Positions 34,708 through 45,849 of a stretch of DNA of 64,000 nucleotides are shown one piece after another. The number at the start of each line of letters is the position of its first letter. Position 1 is the first letter of the stretch. A program made the position numbers and the translations under genes. The stretch is from NCBI GenBank assembly GCA_030762175.1, contig CM060837.1, forward strand, positions 7,334,001 through 7,398,000. Direction: 5' to 3'. Source of the DNA: Metallyticus violacea. Taxonomy: Eukaryota; Arthropoda; Insecta; Mantodea; Metallyticidae. Under the pieces are notes generated by a model. The model was not told where the DNA came from. It did not search any database and saw only the letters and a program-made list of their open reading frames with translations.

Positions 34708-35939
34708 CGAGGGTAGATCCATGAGTTTCCAGCCTAACCATTTTCTACGTATGATAAAGACAAAAACTACATTTCACTTTTCAGTATATTTTTCACATCT
34801 TTGAATTAACATTTGACCCCCCCCCCCCACAAGCATCCATCACACACATTCTTCGTCACGCTTAAATTTCCTTCCTCGAAGGTCCTTTTTAAGTTCTGAG
34901 AAGAGGAATAGTCATTGAGAGCTAGATCTGGGGTGTAGGGTGGACGGTCTATCTCCTCGAATCCACTGGTTCTTCATATCTTCCTTTGCAACAAGAACTG
35001 CGTACAGGTGCGTTATCGTGAAGAAGGCGCACGCCACCACTCAGCTTTCCTTACCTTTCTCTTTGATGGAAGCACGTGGTTTGTGCAGTAGGCCAGCAAA
35101 GTACTCCCTGTTTACTGTGGTGTTCCCCTTCTTGAAGTCAATGAAAAGTATTCCTTCACAGTCCCAAAAGTTTGTGCCCATGATCTTCTTGGTTGACTGA
35201 GTGACCTTGACCTTTAGAGGTGGTGCTACGCCAGGTGTATGCCACTCCATTGATTCTCTTTTGGACAAGGGTCCATAGTAGAGGACCACAGTTCATCTCC
35301 TGTAACAATGGTTTGCAGAACTTCTCTCTCGTTGCCACGGCAGAGCTCCAAAAATGCCTGACAACAGATAACTTGCTGCTTTTGGACTGAGGAAAGAATT
35401 CTGGGTATCCATCGTGCACTAACCTTATTCGTGTTTAAATGTTAATGAATAATTTGAAGGACTGTTGTTTAAAATACCCAACCTTTCTGCTATTTCTGTA
35501 ACTTTGAGCCGCAGGTCTTCCATAATTTATTCTTCTGCAAGAGCGAGCGATGTTTTCAGAAGTGAGCACCTCCAAGGGCAGACCTGCACGCTCTTCAATG
35601 CTTTCTCGATCCATTCGAAAAAGTTTGGCCCTTTCTTTTGCGGTAGAATATGAGGGGGATGCTTCCCCATATACACCGTCCAATCGCTGTTTAATTTCAT
35701 TTGGAGTAAGTCCTTCTTTTGTAAAGAACTTAATAACAGCTCGATGCTCCATTTTGAACATGTCACAATCTTCTACACATAGCCTTCTTTATGTAACTAT
35801 ATCTGAACAACTGAACACAGCGGAGTGGAAGTTACAGCTGCAATTATCTACTTAACAGATAAGGTATCACACCAGCTAAGGGTTTTATGAAGGCGATTAT
35901 TCTTATCGGCGAGGCTGGAAACTTATGGACCTACCCTCG
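34708..35939 (-). mobile_element. Mariner family A copy 3 (both termini present)
   Basis: The only A copy with both inverted repeats readable: left CGAGGGTAGATCCATGAGTT after TA at 34706-34707, and right end whose complement begins CGAGGGTAGGTCCATAAGTT, ending at 35939. Length about 1.23 kb, close to the ~1.3 kb usual for mariners. A run of about twelve C marks a small deletion near 34820. Confidence 0.93.
34775..35761 (-). pseudogene. Mariner family A transposase, multiply broken
   Basis: From MFKMEHRAV at 35761 the minus strand gives FTKEGLTPNEIKQRLDGVYG and the first helix-turn-helix, GRESIEERAGLPLEVLTSENIA, then, after frame changes, the second helix region, an equivalent of TIVTGDE near 35300, KRESMEWHTPG, TQSTKKIMGTNFWDCEG, EYFAGLLHKPRAS, and a second catalytic block decayed to the pattern of LLHDNA with frame loss near 35010. 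The C-terminal segment before the C-run is shortened. Same family and order as copy 1; not functional. Confidence 0.9.
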
Positions 35940-35959
35940 TGCGTATATATCTCATTGTA

Positions 35960-36070
35960 ATTTTCAGTGCCTGGTAGGTAAGGAGATTTAAAGAAGGTTT
36001 TCATAAAGCTATTCATGGTTACAACTGCAATAGCTTACATTTCGTCGGAATTCTCTAAAAATATGTAATT
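35960..36070 (+). repeat. Family D terminal module alone
   Basis: CAGTGCCTGGTAGGTAAGGA, GATTTAAAGAAGGTTTTC, ATTCATGGTTACAACTGCAA and TTTCGTCGGAATTCTCTAAA match the terminal module at 49.6 and 11.1 kb. No core modules follow. It sits about 20 bp beyond the end of mariner A copy 3. Confidence 0.55.
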
Positions 36071-36074
36071 TTGT

Positions 36075-38045
36075 CCAAATTGATTGAATATTCTAATCAA
36101 AGTTTTGATGTAACATACAAGGGGACGAAATTGCGGAGAGCGTAGTTCATTAAAACTTTAACGTAGTCTGTATTTTCTTCCTGTTGCAAAAGATAACCGG
36201 TGCAATATTTTCATTCCAGTAGGTTTAGAAGATATCAATTTCTGTCGTCTGTTGTTCAAGAAAGTACATTATAGCTCAGGTTATTCAAGTGCGGTCCACT
36301 CTTGTCCAGTATGTCTAAAGAGACGTTGACTCTCTAAACCACTTAGGAAATAAGCCAATCAGCATGCAAATGCAAGCACAGCAATCTCTCTTCAGATGAA
36401 GTAGATTCTCTACTTCAACTCAAACGGAAGTCAATTCTAAGAGTTCACACAAGTCCACAGTTCGTCCGAAAACAACTTTTTTCGATACTATTAATGCAAG
36501 ATACAGATACATTTGGTATATTAAATACACAGTGATCTTTATTCTTTAATTTATTAGTAATTATATACCGATTCTTCTGCTCAAGTTTTTGGAAATTTAG
36601 AAGTATTCTCAAAAGCAAAAAATTGGCATTAAAATAGTTAGTTGTTCAGAAAAGGCATAAGTTGCTACAAAAGAAAAAAATTGAATCCTGTCCCCTCAAC
36701 TGTGCATGTGACGAAAAGGCCTCCGTTGATAAGCGTGATTTTTGTTTTGCGCAGCTGCAACAGTATATACCAGACGCTAATTTCCACTGTGGCTACTAAT
36801 CAACACACGCTCTTTCCAACATACTACCAACCTGATGCATTGGTTTCTTAAAATTCCGAACTTTGACGATTAGAGGAAGTACAACAGATGCTTAATAGAT
36901 TTCTGTATAATGAGAATAGCAACCTCACGAAATGGCATAAGAATGGAGATGATTGCATTGAGTAGGTGCTTTTTATTTTCAGCATTTCACTGTTGAGAAG
37001 TCTCACGCCATTATACATTAATAAGTAGTAATGATATGTGTAGTTACAAAATATATTTGTTACAATAATATTTCATCGGGGTCTTGGGACCGTACGTGCT
37101 TTCTCAATACTTGAAATACATACAATCGCAAAACCATTATTTAAATCATAAGATATAAACACTATATAAAGAAATAAATAAGAAAAGAAAAACACATATA
37201 ACAGAAAAATGTTAATATCTAAATAAAACGATCAGTACAAAAGTAAACAGTTTACTCCTACACACACACACACAATAATTCCAAGTGATATTGTCACCCA
37301 AGTTCCTTCCCGGTTGTCTACTCTTCCGATCTAATCTGTCTCATGTTGTTTAAAAATTTACCTACTCCCTCCTCCTCCTTTCTCTCTGCCGATAAAGTCC
37401 AGCATTGCCACTGCCCTCTCCTTCCGTTAAAAACGGGTCGGTAGGTAGTCTTTCTCCATTCTTCTGTTCCTCTGCAATACGCCAGAATATTTTTTCGCAT
37501 TTATGGGACAAATTCACGTACCCTCTCTGTCTGATACTTAGTCATCTACCACGCGCCTAACCTAAACCAGGCGAGCCCTTTGGATGCAACGCTTCATCCT
37601 CCATCCGATTGTATCTCCTGCTCTGCACACTCCGAAAAAAGCATCTATCTATTAATGTCTCTCAAGAGTTTCTTGATTTTCTTCCTGTTCCCCCGCTCTG
37701 CGATCCAAATGTTGCCCATTTTCCAGACTCCTTTTCAATTTTGAAACCCAGGTATTATTCCCCCCCCCCCATTCTCAGCTGCTCCTGGTAGCAGATCTCC
37801 ATAGTTAGTGCCTGATCTCCGTGAACAGTTCTTAACTGTTATTGCATTCGATAATCTCGCTATAGGCACCAACTTTCCTAAGGATTTCGCAATTTGCTGT
37901 GATCCTCGCCCCTTCATTAATCTTTAAAACTGATGCGTTCTTTAGGGAATTAGATATTTGTATCGGATCCGCGTATACCACTCCTCCAGTGTGTTGACTC
38001 CATTATGAGATGTTAAAGAAACGTTTTGGAGTACAATAACGTAAA
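36075..38045. other. Non-coding stretch, nothing firmly recognised
   Basis: The part from about 37300 to 37920 is less A+T-rich and has short frames on both strands, but no protein family was recognised. A short (CA)n lies near 37260. Confidence 0.4.
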
Positions 38046-38049
38046 AGAA

Positions 38050-38430
38050 GAAACAGTAAATAGAGTGCAAAGTTGCAAAAGGAACTAAAGCCAAGAGTAT
38101 GAAGCTGTCACTTGGAACTTTTGTCTAAAAACCTTATTCTCTTTCATGATAACGCACGCCCTCGCACTGCTGCTGCATTTCGGAAACTAAGGTTTGAAAA
38201 TTTACTGTATCCTCCATACAACCCTACCTCAAAATTTTAGACGTTTGCATTTTTGTGGGCGCTTTGAGAAGAAAGTTTGCGGAGTAAGGCCTAGGTCTAA
38301 TAAAATGTGTATTCCTGGCTTCTGATGGAATAAGTTTGTTGCACCATGTGAAAAATATGTAGAAAGTGTCATCGATATCTCTAACAGAAGTAATATCTCA
38401 AAGTAATGAATTGACTCTACCTTATAAAAC
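38050..38430 (+). pseudogene. Mariner-type transposase relic, family M (catalytic C-terminal part)
   Basis: Plus strand reads NLILFHDNARPRTAAAF with the second catalytic Asp (near 38147), then FENLLYPPYNPTSKF in place of the PPYSPDLAPSDF block (third Asp lost), FAFLWALREE, and after frame changes a C-terminal LVAPCEKYVESVIDIS that matches the usual WEKCVN-type helix. Start and inverted repeats not found. Confidence 0.7.
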
Positions 38431-39149
38431 TTGCTCATAAACGCGGGTATATCTCTTAAAATTACTTAATATTGTACATTTATAGTGTAGATATTTACTC
38501 TCGCATTATCGTTATAGTTATTCGGTTAAAGTCCAATAGCTAATGATGTGTATACCCGGCTGAGAGTATCGTTGCTGTAATATCCCACACTTTTTTCTTC
38601 CGTTTCTAAAGAGCGCCTATTTTATTCGTTACTCTCTTCAGGAGGGGATCGTGATGTAGTGGAGATCCGCATCATTAACGACGAACATAATCAACGCTGT
38701 TTGTTTCTGTATCCATTTAATCAACATTCAGATGCGGCTGGGAGGAAATTCCACGATAGGGCTATGTACACTATGCATTATTTTCTGCTCTTTCGATAAT
38801 TCTGTAAGAAAAAATGTTTGTTACCCAAATATTTCGAAATATACGTAATTAATAGAAATGATCTTACCTTCAGAAAAGTTGCTTTTATTTAATATCGAAA
38901 TATAATATTAAAATTCGTGTGAGGCATTCTACCTTGCGATAAGTTTTGTTTCCTCGGAAGTGTGTTGCCTATGGACAAGCGCGCCAGGTAGTTCTCTGTG
39001 ATTAGCGGGGAATGAAAAAATAAAACGCACCGGCCATAAAACAATACACAAACCAATTTGATCATTTTTTTTTTACCAAATTCTCAAATAATGTGTTGAA
39101 ACTTCATTCCGCCTTCATTCTCTACACATATTTAGTAACTTTAGTAACT

Positions 39150-39815
39150 TTAGAAAATGATTCATTACTCGTTGTAGTCCATTTTGAGAAATTCGGACAG
39201 TTCCTTCCTTGGTGGAGTCCTTGTATGGTGTGTGGGTTCGTCTTGTACAAGACATTTGTTAACTTACCTCAGAGATAATCTCAAAGTGTTAAATCGGGTG
39301 ACCGAGAGGGGCACAAATCCATACTAAAGATTCTGTCTTGTGGGAAAACATTGCGAATTTCTCTCATGGAATTGTTCGCAGTGGCAAAGTTCTGTGGAAA
39401 AAAACACATGACAACTCCCTGTGGTTAATTCTCTGAAAAAAAATGTTAGTATGGTGTTCATATAAGTAAAAGATTCAACATGCTCAAAAAAGAGTCCTAT
39501 GATTTTTTAATTGAATCGTGTTTTACGCCAGTTTTACTACTGAGGCACCACAGGCGGCAGGCACTAAGATACATGAAATGATAAATTGGGAAAGGATTAC
39601 TTTATTAAAAAGGAAACGTTTCAGGCCTAAGTTTAGGGTACCTGCCATTTTTGAGAACTGATAAAACCTCGATCAGGAAGGACGATCCTGGTGAGAATCG
39701 AACCCCAGACCTTCCGCTCGCCAGTCCGTGCCTTAACGACCTCAGTCACCCGTGGAGGTTCCTATGATTCTTTCACCACAGAGTTAACACATGTGAATCA
39801 AACATAAAAAGACAC
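39150..39815 (-). pseudogene. Mariner-like transposase relic, family O copy 2, split by a SINE-A
   Basis: On the minus strand the blocks follow those of copy 1 (4960-5390): GTGAAAGAATCATAGGA, the ELTTGSCHVFF stretch, an equivalent of ATANNS, a DRIFSMDLCPSRSPDL block, and YKTNPHTIQG near 39225 (some with frame repair). A SINE-A is inserted after ATCATAGGA with a clear duplication. This copy keeps SRSPDL, lost in copy 1. Confidence 0.7.
39508..39759 (-). mobile_element. SINE-A copy 6, inside family O copy 2
   Basis: Minus-strand SINE-A with tRNA-like head (GGTCTGGGGTTCGATTCTCA B-box region) and tail near 39515. Flanked by TCCTATGATTTTT (39495-39507) and TCCTATGATTCTT (39760-39772). The empty site is visible in family O copy 1 at about 5000-5010. 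Confidence 0.93.
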
Positions 39816-40130
39816 GGCATGCTTTATGTATATTGTCATAGAAACCAACACCACATCACATAACCGGGAATAGCTGCGCTACTACTGCGACAGTCAGCAA
39901 GACCATTAAATAAGCATACAGGCTTCCTACCTCTTCCACGGCGCGGGAACCTAGTGTGGGCTCGCTCACAGGAACTACCCCGCAAAATTTCAGGATTGTT
40001 TCTTAAGTCATAGAAAAGAAAAAGAAAAAAAAAAACGTTCTCTAAGCATATGGCAACAATGCACATTTATTACTTGAAAGTTTATCTTACGAAATGCTAA
40101 ATAACTTCACCACATGAGATGTGGGTTAAG

Positions 40131-40345
40131 GAGTCATTAGCTGAGTGGAGGGGATATGAAATAATTCTTACAGGGTAAACATTTGGGTTCGAACAAACAA
40201 AACCGCATCAAATTTAGTTATAGGTAATTACTCCAGTGGTGATATTAGTTTTTTAGAATGAAATCGAAATTGCTCACTAGAGAGATCCGCTAATTGCCCC
40301 TCGCTCGGATTCGAACAAACAAAATTCCACCAAAATTTAATTACA
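40131..40345 (+). repeat. tRNA-like sequence with duplicated body (possible third SINE type)
   Basis: TTAGCTGAGTGGAGG fits an RNA polymerase III A box and GGGTTCGAACAAA, about 55 bases on, resembles a B box. The segment from the B box (40192-40225) recurs at 40312-40345 (GGATTCGAACAAACAAAATTCC). No cloverleaf closing stem was found, so a functional tRNA is unlikely. Confidence 0.35.
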
Positions 40346-40349
40346 ACTA

Positions 40350-41180
40350 GTTTTCTTACATCTGAATTCAATTTACTTTACAACGCCGCAGTTTTCCATT
40401 AAAGAGCTTCGTTAATCTCTCTTTTATCGTGTTCCAAACAACAAAACCCAGTTCCTCTAGTTGAATGCTGATGTACATTTTTTCTGTAAAAACTTGCAGT
40501 TTTTCACTAGAGAGTTTCCATTGCCTGCATTTTGCTACGCCAGTCAAAACCTTTACCGATAACTGCGATATTAAATAAGTCACGAATGAATAGCCATAGC
40601 AACTGTGTTAAAATAAATGAAGATACAATTTATGGTGTTGAGTTTCTGTACAGGTTTTCCATAACTTTCTAGATTCTGCAATCCTACCTTATGGGTGCAC
40701 CAGCCTCAGAAGTGGGTTATATCTTCTCCAATATTAGGCAATGGGTTCTTGAAAAGCAATGGGAAGTAGTAAGATTAATAAAATATCCTCAGCGTTAAGC
40801 GGAGAGTAAGTCTCAGGGTGCCAAATCTGGACTGTACGTAGGTTGTCAAGCTAATCTAGTAGCCCTTTTGGGAAATTACCTTTAATGTTTGCACAATATA
40901 CGCTTTTCTGAGTGCCAAAACGACCAAACTTATATGAATTGAGTGCCTGTTGTTGATGAAAGATGCAAACGTCTTTTATCGCTAGGTACCTATATTGACA
41001 TTTCCTGTGGCTAATTCATGTCATATGCGGGGATCCCTTCTTTGGTGGGCTCTCTAGAAGTCAGGAAATGGCACGATAAACAACAGAAAATGTTGATGTC
41101 GCGGCGTTTAGCGAGATAATATCTGCCAAGCGTGCTTGAAAATCCCTTACTATTTAGTTACGTGTTAAAGACGGGTCTTT
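40350..41180. other. Non-coding stretch, nothing recognised
   Basis: No repeat family or coding signal recognised. Confidence 0.4.
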
Positions 41181-41211
41181 CAGCGGTGCCACATGAAATT
41201 TGGGATCGCCA

Positions 41212-41262
41212 GGCGGCGGAAGTGCCAAGGACGAGCCGTGTGACGTCACTTCCGCCGGAGGT
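41212..41262. promoter_or_regulatory. CRE/ETS promoter-like palindrome
   Basis: GGCGGAAGTG and CACTTCCGCC form inverted arms around a GC-rich spacer. A perfect CRE, TGACGTCA (41241-41248), directly abuts the second ETS-like CTTCCGCC. Paired CRE and ETS sites are typical of metazoan housekeeping promoters. No transcript or first exon is evident beside it. Confidence 0.3.
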
Positions 41263-41510
41263 TCTCGCATTTTTATTTTAAAATATGCTCGATTGATTGA
41301 TAGAGAGACTGTGTTAGAATTCTGGTCATGGAGAGCACGTTTTGGGAAGAATACAAGCTCAGTTGGCGTCCGACTGACACGGTAACATACTGGGCAGCAG
41401 AGACTTTGTAGACAATAAGCTGATGCGTATGTCTTTAAACGTGAACTTCTAACCCTGAAAGACACAAAAATAGATCACTTAAAAAATATGAAGTTATTTT
41501 TAGTGCTTTT

Positions 41511-41781
41511 TAATTGTGTTTAACGCCCGTTTTTACTACTGAGGCACCACAGGCAATGAACACTGATAATACATGAGACGAAATGATATATTGGAAAGAT
41601 TTTTTTTAAGAAGGTAAGCGTTCCAAGCCTAAGTTTAGGGTACCTCCCCGGCATTTGCCACATATGAGGACTAAGAAAACCCGGAAAAAACTTCAGGTAG
41701 GGAGTACAGTCCTGGTGGGATTCGAACCCAAGACACCCCGCTTACGAGTCGGCACTTTAATGATCTCGGCCACCTGTGGTG
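41511..41781 (-). mobile_element. SINE-A copy 7
   Basis: Minus-strand SINE-A from tail (complement of TGTGTTTAACGCCCG) to tRNA-like head (complement GGTGGCCGAGATCATTAAAG, B box GGGTTCGAATCCC). Near full length. Target duplication not clear. Confidence 0.92.
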
Positions 41782-41869
41782 GTCTATTTCGAGGCTAATA
41801 ATTATACACAGAAATATTTGTATTCACAATAACCGTGAGTAGGACATAAGTTGAAATGAAAGAACCAGA

Positions 41870-42621
41870 CAGAGGGTGCCAAAATGTGTACACACTTCAA
41901 GCAAAGAAAAAAGCGTGTTAATATAACAAAATTGAATTCACACAAACAGAAAATGATGAGCATAGTCATCTTAGACTTTTACAGTTACAACAGTTGCTCA
42001 TCGCCGTCGATACACTTCTGAGTACGTTGAACTTGTGATTGAGCAACGTTTGCGAAAGTGTTCTCAGCGATTGCAGCACATGCCGTTTCAATTTCTTCCC
42101 GAAGTGCTGTCAGTGTAACTAGTTTTCTACGGTATACAACATCCTTAAGAATTCCCCATAGATAGATAAACAACCGAGTTAGATCCGGAGAACGCGGTGG
42201 AAACTCAATCGGACCTCTTCGTCCTATCCAGTATCTTGGATCCAGTGCGCGGGGCTTGTTGCTGTGCGAGGTCTCCCAAATCTGCCCTTGTGAAAACCAC
42301 ATACGGTACCATGAGTCTCAAATTTGTCTCGAATGCGTGCAATTGTTACTCGCGTTGACGGTTCTGTTCTGTACACACGTCTCCATTGCCTTTGAACTTC
42401 AACAACATTCTCGGTTTTCCATTACTACTTCAAAATTACTTTCCGCTGTTCAAACGATAATCTTGGCTCCATTTTGTTGTAGCAGCGCAATCATAATGTA
42501 TATCATACATCTATTTACAGATCATCATACTACACATTACTGTTGTTTTTCTGTCCAACTTTAAAGTATATTAAATAGATATCTACTGTGAAAGTGTGTA
42601 TACATTTTTTGGCACCCTCGG
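41870..42621 (-). mobile_element. Mariner family B copy 2 (internally deleted)
   Basis: Both termini present: CAGAGGGTGCCAAAATGTGT at the left, GGCACCCTCGG at the right. The minus strand carries the helix-turn-helix part (FEQRKVILK-like, from about 42472) joined near 42240 directly to WIGRRGPIEFPPRSPDL, YLWGILKDVV and a C-terminus ending EQLL. The first two catalytic blocks are missing, as in the other B copies. Confidence 0.9.
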
Positions 42622-42629
42622 TGTATATA

Positions 42630-43650
42630 AGGCAGCAAAACACACACACATACAAAGACAAAAATAAATCCTTCCCATAATGTTTGGTGTTTCAGGAATA
42701 TTATCTCTGTCTGTTAGATGTTTTCTGGTGGTTCCAATTAAAAAGACGCTTTGGCATAAATTCCGGTCTTGGTGCACAACGGAGATTTAAGTGCTCTACT
42801 TTTAGGTATAAAATTATTATTTAGGGCAAAGATCTGGAAACTGTGTTTACCTATAAAGCTTTATGTTCAACGCACGAGCCCTAAACTGATGTTTGGATTT
42901 CCATTTTACAGAATTTCGACAGCTGTGTGTATAAGTTTAATAAAATACGGTAGCTTTGGCGAATTATTGCACTTTATTTTGTTTGATTCAGGAGAGTCAT
43001 GTATCAAAAACGCATTCCTTTTTGCGTTGTAATTGTATAAATATGTTAAAGTATAAAATATGTGAGGTGACTTTTTGTAATTGAGGAATCGCCCTCACGC
43101 ATGATTTTGGCGGGGTTTTGTTTTCATATTTTTTTATGTCTTTTATCTCTAGAAGACACTTTCAGCATCGATGACATGGCAGTAAAGTTAAAATCAAAGT
43201 CTTTTTTATAAGCATAAGAACATATGACAGGCTTAGGCTGAACACAGGAAATATCTGGTGGCCTTTAATCCTTCGTCTTAAAGATGTGAGCATAGGGCAT
43301 TAGTGGTGTAAATAAACTAAACGTTAACTCTCTGGTTCCCGAATATTTAACATCGACTCTCTTGTGGCATGAGATGCAATTTCAGTTGAAGTCTCCAGTT
43401 TGCTTAAGGAAACGCCCATCCGTCTTCATTTGCCGCGTGGCGTGACAGACGGACAGACTGGCTAGGCACTCCATCACAGTCTCCGGTTGGCAACAGATAT
43501 TCTTCTTAAAGATAGCGGTATCTCGCTAGGAATCGCTTTACGGACGAGGTAAGGGGTATTTATTTTGAAAATAGCGTCCAATATGAGACTTGACAATTAG
43601 TTATGTAGCAATCAATGTATACTACAACAATAGCAGCTACACTGTATACT
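42630..43650. other. Non-coding stretch, nothing recognised
   Basis: No repeat family or coding signal recognised. Confidence 0.45.
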
Positions 43651-43722
43651 TTTACTTAGGTCCATAAGTTCCCGGCCTCGCCGATAAGGATTATCACCTT
43701 CACAAAAGCCTTATCTGATGTC

Positions 43723-44015
43723 TTTTTTTTTATTGAGTTATTTAAGGACGCTTTTTAACATCTCAGGTCATCAGCGTCCCATTCAATTCAGGGCGTGAAA
43801 TGGCCGACAAATTTTGCTCAGAGGCCTCTCAGGCTTGAGGTTCTTTTTCGTGCCGCAAATGTACGACACGGGACCCACGGCTTTACTTCCCTTCCGAAGG
43901 AAGCCATACTTAGGATTTTTACGCCCGAAAAAATCCATCGATCCTGGCCGGGTTCGAACCCGCGTTTTGGGTGTAGGAGGCAAGTATGGTAACCACTACA
44001 CCACCAGGACCGACT
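43723..44015 (-). mobile_element. SINE-B copy 4, inside mariner A copy 4
   Basis: Full-length minus-strand SINE-B; head complement GGTCCTGGTGGTGTAGTGGT, B box GGGTTCGAACCC. Flanked by exact copies of TTATCTGATGTC (43711-43722 and 44016-44027). Confidence 0.96.
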
Positions 44016-44142
44016 TTATCTGATGTCATACACAATCTTTTAAATAAATAATTGCAGCTATACCTTCCGCTCTACCGTGTTCAGTTGCTCAGATATAGTT
44101 GCATAAAGAAGGCTATTTGTGGAAGATTGTGACTTATTCAAA

Positions 44143-45489
44143 ATGGAGTTTCGAGCTGTTATTACGTTCTTCACAAAAGAAGCACTTACTCCAAATGAAA
44201 TTAAACAGCGATTGAACGGTGTACATGGGGAAACATCCCCCTCATATTCTACCGTAAAAGAATGGCCAAACTTTTTCGAATTGGTCGAGAAAGCATTGAA
44301 GACGAAGAGCGTGCAGGTCGGTTCTTGGAGATGCTCACTCCTGAAAACGTCGGTCCTGGTGGTGTAGTGGTTACCATACTTGCCTCCTAAACCCAAGATC
44401 GCAGGTTCGAACCTGGCCAGAACCGACGGATTTTTTCGGGGCGTAAAAATCCTAAGTATGGCTTCCTTCGGAAGGGAAGTAAAGCCGTGGGTCCCGTGTC
44501 GTACATTTACGGAACGAAAAAGAACCTCAAGCCTGAAAGAGAGGCCTCGGGGCAAAATTTGTCGGCCGTTTCACGCCCTGAGTTGAATGGGACGCTGATG
44601 ACCTGAGCTGTTAAAGAGCGTCCGTAAATAAATCATTAAAAAAATAAAAAAAACTCCTGAAAACATCGACCGCTCTTGTGGAAGGAGAAATTATGACTGG
44701 CCGGCGGCTTAAAGTTAAAGAAATAGCAGCAAAGTTGGGCCTTTCTAAAACAACAGTCCTTCGAATTATTGATGAATATTTAACCATGAATAAGGTTAGT
44801 GCCTAGATTTCTTTCCTCAATCCAAAAGCAGCGACGAGTCATCTGTTGTCAGGCATTTTTGGAGCTCTGCCGTGGCATCGAGAGAGAAGTTCTGCAAACC
44901 ATTGTTAGAGGAGATGAACTATGGTCCTCTACTATGATCTCTTTTCCAAAAGAGAATCTATGGAGAGGCGTGAACCTGACGAATCATCGCCTCTAAAGGC
45001 CAAGGTCACTCAGTCAACCAAGAAGATCATGGTCACAATTTTTTGGAACTGTGAAGGAATACTCTTCATTGATTTCAAGGAGGGGAACACCACAGTAAAT
45101 GGGGAGTACTATGCTGACCTACTGCACAGACTACGTGCTTCCATCAAAGAGAAAAGGCGAGGAAAGCAGAGTGGCGGTGTGCGCCTTCTTCACGACAACG
45201 CGCCTGCGCATTCAACTCTTGTTGCAAAGAAAGCTGTGAAGAAATGTGACTTCAAGGAGATCGACCATTCATCCTACTTCCCAGATATAGTTCCAGTGAC
45301 TATTTCCTGTCCCCAAAACTCAAGAAGGACCTTCCAGGAAGGTGATTTATGTGTGACGATAAAGTGGTGGATGCTGTTTATGCGCATTTTGCAAACAAGA
45401 CTTCTGATTATTTGGGTGGGGGGATTGAAATGTTAATTCAAAAATCTGAGAAGTTTATTGCAATAAAGGGTAACTATATTGAAAAGTGA
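44143..45489 (+). pseudogene. Mariner family A transposase interrupted by a SINE
   Basis: Plus strand begins MEFRAVITFFTKEALTPNE with the first helix-turn-helix, runs to about 44336, is interrupted by SINE-B copy 5, then resumes at 44653: TSENIDR-like linker, RRLKVKEIAAKLGLSKT, the VPRFLSSIQKQRR linker, TIVRGDELW with the first Asp, ESMERREPDES, VTIFWNCEGILFIDFKEGN, GVRLLHDNAPAHSTLVAKK with the second Asp (near 45200), then a frame shift in FPDIVPVTIS, which destroys the SDLVPSDY third block. The C-terminus ends GNYIEK before a stop. The most readable middle portion of the family, but triply disabled. Confidence 0.92.
44349..44652 (+). mobile_element. SINE-B copy 5, inside mariner A copy 4
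   Basis: Full-length plus-strand SINE-B with a nearly intact tRNA-like head (GGTCCTGGTGGTGTAGTGGT, B box AGGTTCGAACCT) and the TAAATAAATCATTAAAAAA tail. Flanked by ACTCCTGAAAAC (44337-44348 and 44653-44664). The best tRNA-like head of this family here. Confidence 0.96.
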
Positions 45490-45849
45490 AATATAGTTTT
45501 TGTCTTTATCATACTTGTTTTAAAGTGACATTTTTTATCAGAATCCATGTAGAGTTGTGGGCGAACTTTTGCAGTTTTGTTTATTTGGGCTTTGAAAATA
45601 AACGCCTATGTTTTTCTTAAATCTGTTCCTACATTAGAGAAGTATTTATAATGAATTTTAGTATAATTTTCTACATTGAAAATAAAATATATCCCAACAC
45701 AATATATAATTTACTATACTCAATCCATTACAAAATAAGATGAAAAATAAAATAATATTAATCTTCCTTATCCTCTCTAGATATTTTCTTTCTAGAGTTG
45801 TAAATATTCTGATCCCAATACACACAACTTCAGGTTATTAGTGTATTGG

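Larger units (their letters stand above)
43655..45520 (+). mobile_element. Mariner family A copy 4, carrying two nested SINE-B insertions
   Basis: Starts with a worn terminal repeat (AGGTCCATAAGTTCCCGGCC, 43659 onward) and the GCCGATAAGGATTATC sub-terminal word, and ends after the transposase stop where similarity to other copies stops near 45520; the 3' inverted repeat is lost. Two SINE-B copies in opposite orientation, each with its own target duplication, enlarge it to about 1.87 kb. Confidence 0.93.

Noticed and set aside
44352..44425. Functional tRNA gene in the head of SINE-B copy 5
   Set aside because: A and B boxes are good, but the same head is followed by a fixed SINE body in every copy and the anticodon arm is poor; it is a SINE promoter.
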